Shown here: positions 6,896 to 11,934 of the stretch, piece after piece
How positions within the stretch are numbered: position 1 is the stretch's first letter
Layout of the letters: each line of letters starts with the position of its first letter
Assembly (NCBI GenBank): GCA_016210705.1
Contig: JACQTR010000188.1
Location: 1 to 11,934, forward strand
Source of the DNA: Chloroflexota bacterium
GTDB lineage: Bacteria; Chloroflexota; Dehalococcoidia; JACQTR01
Direction of reading: 5' to 3'
Length of the DNA: 11,934 nucleotides
Program-made: the position numbers and the translations under genes
The notes under the pieces: generated by a model
What the model was told of the DNA's origin: nothing
Seen by the model: only the letters and a program-made list of their open reading frames with translations
Database searches by the model: none

Positions 6896-7450
6896 ATGGC
6901 AGAAAAAGATAGGTTATTAGAGCTCTTCCAAAGTGCGGTGCGTTATGGGGAACATACCCTGACCTCGGGATTGAAGAGTTCCTACTATATAGATGGCAAA
7001 ATGGTTACCTTCTCTCCTGAAGGGGCCTATCTGGTGGGCAAGATACTGTTCGATCTGCTCAAGGACAGGGGGGTTCAGGCGGTGGGGGGAATGACCATGG
7101 GGGCCGACCCCATTGCCACCGCCATCGCTGTGGTTAGCCATTTGGAGGACAAGTCTATTCCCGCTTTTGCCGTGCGAAATGACACCAAGGAGCACGGCAC
7201 TCAGAAGCGCATTGAGGGCCCTCTACCTTCCACTGGCGAGCGCAAGGTGGCCATAGTTGAAGATGTGGTGACCACAGGGGGCTCCAGTTTTAGAGCCATC
7301 GCCGCCGTGGAGGAGGCGGGCTGTCAGGTAGTTAAAGTGCTGGCTCTGGTGGATCGCCATCAGGGGGGCAGCGATAAACTAAAAGAGCGCTATGATTTTA
7401 GCGCTCTTTTCGATTGCGATGCTGAGGGGAAGTTAACCCTAGCTAAGTAG
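6896..7450 (+). CDS. pyrE: Orotate phosphoribosyltransferase
   Basis: Catalyses orotate + PRPP to orotidine 5'-monophosphate + pyrophosphate, the fifth step of de novo pyrimidine synthesis, in the cytoplasm. The 184 residues fit the usual short bacterial form. Visible landmarks are GEHTLTSGLKSSYYIDGK (18-35) for orotate/PRPP contacts, the catalytic loop RNDTKEHGTQKRIEG (94-108) and the PRPP-binding motif VAIVEDVVTTGGS (118-130). The start is decided by AAGGAGG 8 nt upstream. No other pyrimidine gene is in the window, and a 66-bp gap with a TATAAT separates it from the membrane-protein operon. It probably has at least some independent transcription. Its 3' coding end contains a perfect hairpin (7381-7410). 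Confidence 0.96.
   Translation: MAEKDRLLELFQSAVRYGEHTLTSGLKSSYYIDGKMVTFSPEGAYLVGKILFDLLKDRGVQAVGGMTMGADPIATAIAVVSHLEDKSIPAFAVRNDTKEHGTQKRIEGPLPSTGERKVAIVEDVVTTGGSSFRAIAAVEEAGCQVVKVLALVDRHQGGSDKLKERYDFSALFDCDAEGKLTLAK
7381..7410 (-). terminator. Intrinsic terminator embedded in the pyrE coding end
   Basis: Arms AAAAGAGCGCTA (7381-7392) and TAGCGCTCTTTT (7399-7410) are perfectly complementary over 12 bp with a 6-nt loop. On the minus strand the stem runs into TTTTAGTTTATC, a fair T-tract, so it best suits transcripts of the leftward operon, whose last stop is at 7482. On the plus strand the T-tract is only TTTT then CGATTG. Use in that direction would cut pyrE mRNA before its stop codon. Confidence 0.65.
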
Positions 7451-7486
7451 TATCGAGGTGAAGGATCGTTCCCTTGTATAGCTAGG
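7438..7486. terminator. Inverted repeat between convergent stop codons
   Basis: CCTAGCTA (7438-7445) and TAGCTAGG (7479-7486) form a perfect 8-bp repeat with a 33-nt spacer. It spans both the pyrE and the MaoC-like stop codons. The long loop and lack of a T-run make it a poor intrinsic terminator; it may be chance. Confidence 0.25.
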
Positions 7487-7910
7487 ACTTAAAGGGGATA
7501 ACGATTACCGCTTTACCCACCACTGGCTTTTCCCCCCTCTCGTTTTCGACAAAGACATCACACTCGATATAGTTCTGCCCCTCCCTTATATGCTTCTCTG
7601 TTATAATGCCTTTACAGGTGAGGGTATCGTCAGGCCGCATAAAACCGCGGAAATCTACCTCCAACCGTTTTAGAGCCTGCTGTGAAAAGCGGTGGGTAAG
7701 CATCTGGGCTAGGGCCGCCATCATCATATTGCCCGGCACTATCATGCCAGGCAAGCCCTCTTTTTTGGCTGCCTCATCATCGTTGAAGCGGGCCCCCGTC
7801 GCTCCCCAAACCTTGGCATAGGCTCGGATCTGTTCTCGTGTGGGCTGTTTAACTAGGGGGCTGAGTTCGTCTCCTACTTCCACTTCCTCAAAGAAAGATG
7901 CTTCCGTCAC
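7482..7910 (-). CDS. MaoC-like hotdog-fold protein (HadB-like partner)
   Basis: Hotdog-fold proteins of the MaoC/hydratase-2 family add or remove water at 2-enoyl/3-hydroxyacyl thioesters, often as heterodimers. The 142 residues cover one hotdog unit: FFEEVEVGDEL near the N-terminus, the central helix region with EGLPGMIVPGNMMMA (51-65) and the C-terminal strands with DVFVENERGEKPVV (118-131). At the usual catalytic site (G-D-x-N-P-[LIV]-H) this protein reads GATGARF at 36-42, so both the Asp and the His are missing. It may be a structural partner or bind acyl groups without classic hydratase chemistry. The GTG start has AAGGAG 8 nt upstream. The upstream gene for the other hotdog subunit ends 17 nt away. 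The gene closes the leftward operon. Confidence 0.85.
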   Translation of the reverse strand: MTEASFFEEVEVGDELSPLVKQPTREQIRAYAKVWGATGARFNDDEAAKKEGLPGMIVPGNMMMAALAQMLTHRFSQQALKRLEVDFRGFMRPDDTLTCKGIITEKHIREGQNYIECDVFVENERGEKPVVGKAVIVIPFKS

Positions 7911-7927
7911 GAGGCCTTCTCCTTTCC

Positions 7928-8368
7928 CTATCTTCTCACCAAGGTTTGTTGAGACACTACTACCTTCTCCCCCTTTTGATTGGTGAAGGTGGTCTCCCTA
8001 ACCATAAAGACTAGCTTGCCGCTGCGACCCGTCTTTTCGTAGACTTCGGTGAATCGGCTGGTGGCGGTAAGGGTATCACCAGGCCGTATGGGTTGGAAAA
8101 ATTCACCGCTCTCGCCACCGTCATAGGCAGCGGTACCGAACTTTAATTTGAGGTCCGGTTGGTTGGTGCTATAAGTCCTTAAAAGGGTATAAAAGGTAGG
8201 AGGGGCGATGATGCCACCATAAGGTCCTTTTTTAGCAGCCTCCTCGTCCACATAAAGGGGGTTGGTTTCGCCCACTGCTCGGCAGAACTCCAGGATGGTT
8301 TCTTTCTCTATGGTGAAGGTGCCTGAGGAGAACCCCTTACCTAGAACGCTTCGATCAAAGTCCACCAT
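7928..8368 (-). CDS. FAS1-like/MaoC-N dehydratase subunit (HadA-like)
   Basis: Resembles the HadA-type, MaoC N-terminal (FAS1-like) dehydratase subunits that pair with a HadB-type protein to dehydrate 3-hydroxyacyl thioesters. The 146 residues contain the family pattern EFCRAVGETNPLYVDEEAAKKGPYGG written across 27-52 in two parts: FCRAVGETNPLYVD (28-41) and EEAAKKGPYGGIIAPPTF (42-59). Later landmarks are YDGGESGEFFQPIRPGDTL (82-100) and TEVYEKTGRSGKLVFM (107-122). At the hydratase site it has Glu34 and Tyr39 where active MaoC proteins have Asp and His. Such changes are common in HadA-type subunits, whose partner normally supplies the catalytic dyad. The ATG start is supported by AAAGGAGA 7 nt upstream. 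It overlaps the PHP gene by 14 nt, indicating coupled translation. Confidence 0.87.
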   Translation of the reverse strand: MVDFDRSVLGKGFSSGTFTIEKETILEFCRAVGETNPLYVDEEAAKKGPYGGIIAPPTFYTLLRTYSTNQPDLKLKFGTAAYDGGESGEFFQPIRPGDTLTATSRFTEVYEKTGRSGKLVFMVRETTFTNQKGEKVVVSQQTLVRR

Positions 8369-9008
8369 GTTGCGTCTCCTTTAAGTAAATCGGCTTATAG
8401 TCACCACTATAGAGCTCTTCCACTAACTCTTCAATACAGGTGATAGGTCGCTTAAATTGGGTCATGCAGGTGCCTAGGGCGCTGACGTAGTGGGCGTCGC
8501 TACCTCCGATGCCAAAGAGATTGTTTTGGGCCGCCAGTTCGAAGGCACGCCGGTTTTCTTCCTGGCTGCTGCCCCCGTTTAAGGCCTCAATAACCTTAAT
8601 GGCGCTGAAATCGGCACCTGAGTTAATGTAATCGCAAAGGCCGATAAATTTACGTCCGGGGTGAGAGGGTACAGCGATGCCCCCCTGGGCTTGAACCTCG
8701 CGTACCAGTTCTGCGGCATCTAAGTTTATATCCATAAAGTCAAATTGTTTCAGGAGGCCATCGGTGACGCCATAGACGAGAAAATGCCCCCACATGGTCT
8801 CTATCTCTGCGCCCTTGAAGATTAGGACATCGTATTTCTGAGCCAGGGCGGAATAATCCCGCTCTTGGTCGTAGCTTCTGTGTTCAGTGAATACCATGCC
8901 GTGGATTTGGTGTTTTTTGCGCATGTTGCCGATCCACCTTAAATAGGCCTCAGCGGTGGCCGCGGCGTCATCGGAGGCTGCGGTGTGGACATGCATGTCG
9001 AGGATCAT
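8355..9008 (-). CDS. PHP-domain metal-dependent phosphoesterase
   Basis: PHP proteins are metal-dependent hydrolases acting on phosphate esters of nucleotides, nucleic acids or small metabolites. The substrate cannot be read from the sequence. The 217 residues form a single PHP domain with the expected metal ligands: DMHVHT (H6, H8), D13 region, TEH (E42, H43), GAE (E68), GHF (H75), SHPGR (H116) and GSDAH (D171, H173). No extra domain is present, unlike PolC or DNA polymerase X. The ATG start begins directly at the first PHP strand and lies 3 nt after the VWA stop codon. No Shine-Dalgarno sequence is evident, so translation is probably coupled. Its end overlaps the HadA-like gene. Confidence 0.9.
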   Translation of the reverse strand: MILDMHVHTAASDDAAATAEAYLRWIGNMRKKHQIHGMVFTEHRSYDQERDYSALAQKYDVLIFKGAEIETMWGHFLVYGVTDGLLKQFDFMDINLDAAELVREVQAQGGIAVPSHPGRKFIGLCDYINSGADFSAIKVIEALNGGSSQEENRRAFELAAQNNLFGIGGSDAHYVSALGTCMTQFKRPITCIEELVEELYSGDYKPIYLKETQHGGL

Positions 9009-9011
9009 TCG

Positions 9012-11006
9012 TCAGGAGGCGAGCCTTTTGGTCTTGTTGGCTACGTAATCCACTAAGATGTATTGACCTAAAGTTTCGGCAGTTGTATAGAAGGCCCGCC
9101 CGCGGTTGATCTTGGTGAGCTGGCCAACAAAGTCTTTCAAGTAGTGGTTTCTTTCTAGCATGAAGGTATTGATGACAATACGTTCTCGGGTGCAACGCTT
9201 CACCTCTTTGAGGGTTTCCTGAACGGTTTTCAAGGTGGGTGGGTAGGCGAAGCGTGCCCGTCCTTCCTCTAAGTGAGCGGTGGGCTCGCCATCGGTAATA
9301 AGGATAATTTGACGAGTACCCCCTTTGTGCCTGGCTAGAAGTTGACGGGAGAGCATAAACCCGTGGTGCATGTTGGTTCCTGGGACGTACTCATTCCAGC
9401 CCACGTGGGGTAACTCTTCAGGCTTGATCTGCCGGGCGTAGCCAGCAAAGCCGATGATATAGAAATTATCTCTGGGGAATTGGGTGCGAATGAGGTTCTC
9501 TAGAGCCATGGCCACTTTCTTGGCGGCGAAAAAGTTTCCTCGCATAGGCATGGAGAGGCTTAGGTCTAACATAAGGACGGTGGAGCACTGGGTTAAGTTC
9601 TCGGCACGGAAGACCTCGAAGTCTTCGGGCTTTAAAGGGATCGGGGTGCCGCTGCCGTGGCGGTAAAGAGCGTTTGTTATAGTCTTCTCTAGGTGGAGAT
9701 AAAAATTATCGCCGAACTCGTAGATCTTGGTCTCTTCGGCTTGATCGCCTCCTTGGCCGCGGAGGGCGGTAATATGTTTTCCGGGCCTACCTTTGCGGAT
9801 GATGGTAAAGATATCGCGCAGGGCCTTTTGACCGATTTTCCTTATTCCCCGCGGCGTTAGCTGGAAACGGTTCCCCTCCTTTTTGATATAGCCCGCCTCC
9901 TCCAGAAGTTCCGTCGTTCGCTTTAGTTGCTCCAAGGTCTGTTGGGCATCGTCTCCTAACACTTCCGCCAGTTTGTCGCCCTCGATGTTGTCCAGGCTTC
10001 CCCCTTGTTGGGCCTTACGTATTTGGCGTTCCAGATCATCCATAGCTTGGAGTCTTTTCATGAGCTCCATGGCTTCTTGGAGAGAAATGGGTTCGTCTCC
10101 CCAGAAAGAGTACTGGTTCCTTTGCCCCGAGCGGGGGTTGAGGTAATTAAGGTTGGAAGCCAACTCGGCCAATTCCCGCCGCAGCCCTTCATCTTGGAGG
10201 GCGGCGTTTAAAAGCTCTTGGAGGGCTTGTTGGTGCTCCTGAGGCAAGCTATCGATAAGGGAGCGCATCTGGGCTATCTGTCGCTGCATTCCTTCGATTA
10301 GTTCTTCTAAGCTTTGAGGGGGCTGGTCTCCAAAAAGATCTCCATATTGGTTCATGAAGCTCTGAAAGTCGGGCTCCATCCCCGCCATCTTTTCCCTCAG
10401 GAGTTGATTAAGGGCCTCCACCATCTCCTTAGTACGCGCCAGATCCTGTGGGGTGAGGGATTGTAGGCCCTGCTGGAGTTGATTGAAGTAGGAGTCCATC
10501 ACCGCCCGTTGCAACATGTCCAGAAGGTCCTGGAACTGCTGACGAGCATCGCCATCCATAAAATCGTAGTCAGTGAGGGCCTTGATGGCTCCCCCCATGT
10601 CCTGGGGTAGGTTGTCCAAGAAGTCCAGCTTCTTTTGGGCTATCTGCTCTAAAAGCTTCTTTAACTCGGGCTGGTCAGAAGAGGCCTCCGTGAGACGGTT
10701 TTGTATGCCCGCCCTCTCCGTCTCAATGACTCTATCCAGTCTTTGACTAAGGTCGTCCATGATGGAGGAGAGATTGTGCTTTTCCAGATCCCTTTGGCGC
10801 AGGGAGCGCAGGCGTTCCAAGAACTGTTGCAAGCCCTGAATTTGCCCTCCGTGACGCCCGGTCATGCCCCGTTGAAATAATCTCTGAAGGGCTCGCCACA
10901 GGTCGCCATGGGTGGTGAGGTCATCGGCCAGGGCATCCATAACCTCCTCGGCATTGAACAGGAACTCCTGGGTGCCATCCCAGCGAGAATATCGATAGAC
11001 GTTCAT
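9012..11006 (-). CDS. Large VWA-domain protein of the chelatase-associated type (COG4867-like)
   Basis: Partner-type protein for a chelatase/MoxR-like AAA+ ATPase; such VWA proteins are thought to act as adaptors. The 664 residues have a long, Gln/Leu/Glu-rich helical region (about 20-400) with likely coiled-coil parts, followed by a C-terminal VWA domain (about 473-660). The MIDAS metal site is complete: DLSLS at 481-485, Thr544 in GTNMHH and Asp572 in TDGEPTAHLE. The length and the TDGEPTAHLE and YPPTLKT features resemble the mycobacterial Rv0959-type family; that comparison is from memory. The ATG is 1 nt after the ATPase stop, so the two are probably made in a fixed ratio. No BchH/CobN-like large chelatase subunit is in the window, so true metal-chelatase activity is not supported. 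Confidence 0.88.
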   Translation of the reverse strand: MNVYRYSRWDGTQEFLFNAEEVMDALADDLTTHGDLWRALQRLFQRGMTGRHGGQIQGLQQFLERLRSLRQRDLEKHNLSSIMDDLSQRLDRVIETERAGIQNRLTEASSDQPELKKLLEQIAQKKLDFLDNLPQDMGGAIKALTDYDFMDGDARQQFQDLLDMLQRAVMDSYFNQLQQGLQSLTPQDLARTKEMVEALNQLLREKMAGMEPDFQSFMNQYGDLFGDQPPQSLEELIEGMQRQIAQMRSLIDSLPQEHQQALQELLNAALQDEGLRRELAELASNLNYLNPRSGQRNQYSFWGDEPISLQEAMELMKRLQAMDDLERQIRKAQQGGSLDNIEGDKLAEVLGDDAQQTLEQLKRTTELLEEAGYIKKEGNRFQLTPRGIRKIGQKALRDIFTIIRKGRPGKHITALRGQGGDQAEETKIYEFGDNFYLHLEKTITNALYRHGSGTPIPLKPEDFEVFRAENLTQCSTVLMLDLSLSMPMRGNFFAAKKVAMALENLIRTQFPRDNFYIIGFAGYARQIKPEELPHVGWNEYVPGTNMHHGFMLSRQLLARHKGGTRQIILITDGEPTAHLEEGRARFAYPPTLKTVQETLKEVKRCTRERIVINTFMLERNHYLKDFVGQLTKINRGRAFYTTAETLGQYILVDYVANKTKRLAS

Positions 11007-11007
11007 T

Positions 11008-11934
11008 TTAGCTTCGATAAACCGACTTACCGGTTCCTTTTTCCTTATTGAGCCTCTTGTTGAGGTGGAGGCCCTCTAGGATGAACTCCATGCCTGAAGC
11101 AATGGTTGCTGGCTGCTCTCCGATCTGCAGTTTGCTGAAGGCTTTGGTAAATCCCCCCACTTCCCGCAACTTCTTAACGTAATCTGGGGAGCTGGTGCTT
11201 TCGGATACCTCAATTACCAGGCCCATTTGGAACTTGGAAAGGAGTTCCTCAAACTCGGCAACCCGGAAATAGCGGTTGAAGACGTTGATCACCGCCCCCT
11301 GGATCAGCTTGGCGATGACACGGTCCTCTTCCTCCTCCACCGATTCCAGCTCTATCTTACCGCTGGTGGAGGCCAGGATATAAGGAAGGTCGCTGATTCG
11401 GGGAGCTATCTCCTTTTCCCCTTGTCTTATCCCTCGTCTTAAGGCGTTGCTTAGAAGGTTTTCGTAGTTGGATATGGAGATGCGGACGCTTACCCCCGAG
11501 CGCTGGTTGATCTCGGGGCTGCGCCGAGCCAAAGCGGTGATCTCAGCAATTATTTCCTTCATGTAACGGGGGACGATAGTCTTGTACTCGTTATCGGGGA
11601 AGGTGGCCCGCTCCTGTTCTACGATCTGGATCTCGTGTTCGATGGTTTTGGGGTAGTGGGTTCTGATCTGGGAACCACAACGGTCTTTGAGGGGGGTAAT
11701 GATCCGCCCTCGGTTGGTATAATCCTCGGGGTTGGCAGTGGCCACCATGTAGATGTCCAAAGGCAATCGAACCCGATAACCCCTGATCTGGACATCCCGC
11801 TCCTCCAAGATATTAAATAGCCCCACCTGAATCCTCTCCGCCAAATCGGGCAGCTCATTGATACAGAAGATGCCGCGGTGAGTACGAGGGATGAGGCCGT
11901 AATGGATGGTGAGTTCATCGGAAAGGTAGCGGCC
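11008..11934 (-). CDS. Chelatase-family AAA+ ATPase (5' end cut by window edge)
   Basis: AAA+ ATPase of the magnesium-chelatase ChlI/BchI type (COG1239-like), presumed to remodel a partner using ATP. The visible 308 residues are open to the window edge, so the start and Walker A lie outside. Visible are the Walker B region RGIFCINELPD (20-30), sensor 1 in ATANPEDYTNRGRI (65-78) and the arginine-finger region PLKDRCGSQIRTHY (81-94). The lid domain follows with RSGVSVRISISNYE. Family members usually have DRFGS; Cys replaces Phe here. An internal TTG at 11842-11844 could be mistaken for a start, but the frame and conserved sequence continue upstream. The VWA gene follows after 1 nt, which strongly suggests a functional pair. 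Confidence 0.93.
   Translation of the reverse strand, partial: GRYLSDELTIHYGLIPRTHRGIFCINELPDLAERIQVGLFNILEERDVQIRGYRVRLPLDIYMVATANPEDYTNRGRIITPLKDRCGSQIRTHYPKTIEHEIQIVEQERATFPDNEYKTIVPRYMKEIIAEITALARRSPEINQRSGVSVRISISNYENLLSNALRRGIRQGEKEIAPRISDLPYILASTSGKIELESVEEEEDRVIAKLIQGAVINVFNRYFRVAEFEELLSKFQMGLVIEVSESTSSPDYVKKLREVGGFTKAFSKLQIGEQPATIASGMEFILEGLHLNKRLNKEKGTGKSVYRS

Noticed and set aside
9484..9666. Plus-strand reading frames opposite the VWA and ATPase genes
   Set aside because: They are shadows of the minus-strand genes, which have clear MIDAS and AAA+ motifs.
11842..11844. TTG as the start of the AAA+ ATPase
   Set aside because: The frame is open to the window edge, and the upstream residues include the conserved RGIFCINELPD Walker B region.

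Overview
The window looks like a chromosomal replication-origin region of a bacterium, most probably a member of the Chloroflexota (Dehalococcoidia-like). This placement is an inference. It rests on the DUF2079 membrane protein with a C-terminal beta-sandwich-like domain, a chelatase-type AAA+/VWA pair, a hotdog-fold dehydratase pair, moderately GC-rich coding sequence and frequent GTG/TTG starts. No rRNA, tRNA, CRISPR array or insertion sequence was found.

Layout. (1) 1-706, minus: the N-terminal two thirds of the ribosome-assembly GTPase Obg, cut by the window edge. (2) 707-987: non-coding and strongly origin-like. It has three forward DnaA boxes spaced 20 and 21 bp just after dnaA, one reverse DnaA box beside a DnaA-trio-like element, and an AT-rich stretch in front of obg. 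(3) 988-2355, minus: dnaA. (4) 2356-2659: divergent intergenic region with a good rightward promoter. (5) 2660-6829, plus: a tightly spaced set comprising a GT2 glycosyltransferase with C-terminal membrane segments, a SAM methyltransferase, a PspC-domain protein and a DUF2079 protein. The first three overlap by 4 nt each. This looks like an envelope or glycolipid operon. (6) 6896-7450, plus: pyrE with its own ideal ribosome binding site and a likely promoter. (7) 7482-11934, minus: a convergent operon read right to left as chelatase-type AAA+ ATPase (cut by the edge), VWA-domain protein, PHP-family phosphoesterase, HadA-like dehydratase subunit and MaoC-like subunit. Its genes are separated by 1 nt, 3 nt, a 14-nt overlap and 17 nt.

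How the parts fit. DnaA made from the middle of the window would act on the adjacent 707-987 region, and obg starts within the same region. The leftward operon probably ends at a 12-bp hairpin that lies inside the 3' end of the pyrE coding sequence. The AAA+/VWA pair resembles the chelatase/MoxR style of ATPase plus MIDAS adaptor. What the PHP and hotdog partners do with it is not known from sequence alone. The most notable observations are the compact origin with a trio-like element, the terminator hidden in pyrE, and a dehydratase-like pair in which neither subunit carries the usual Asp/His catalytic dyad.
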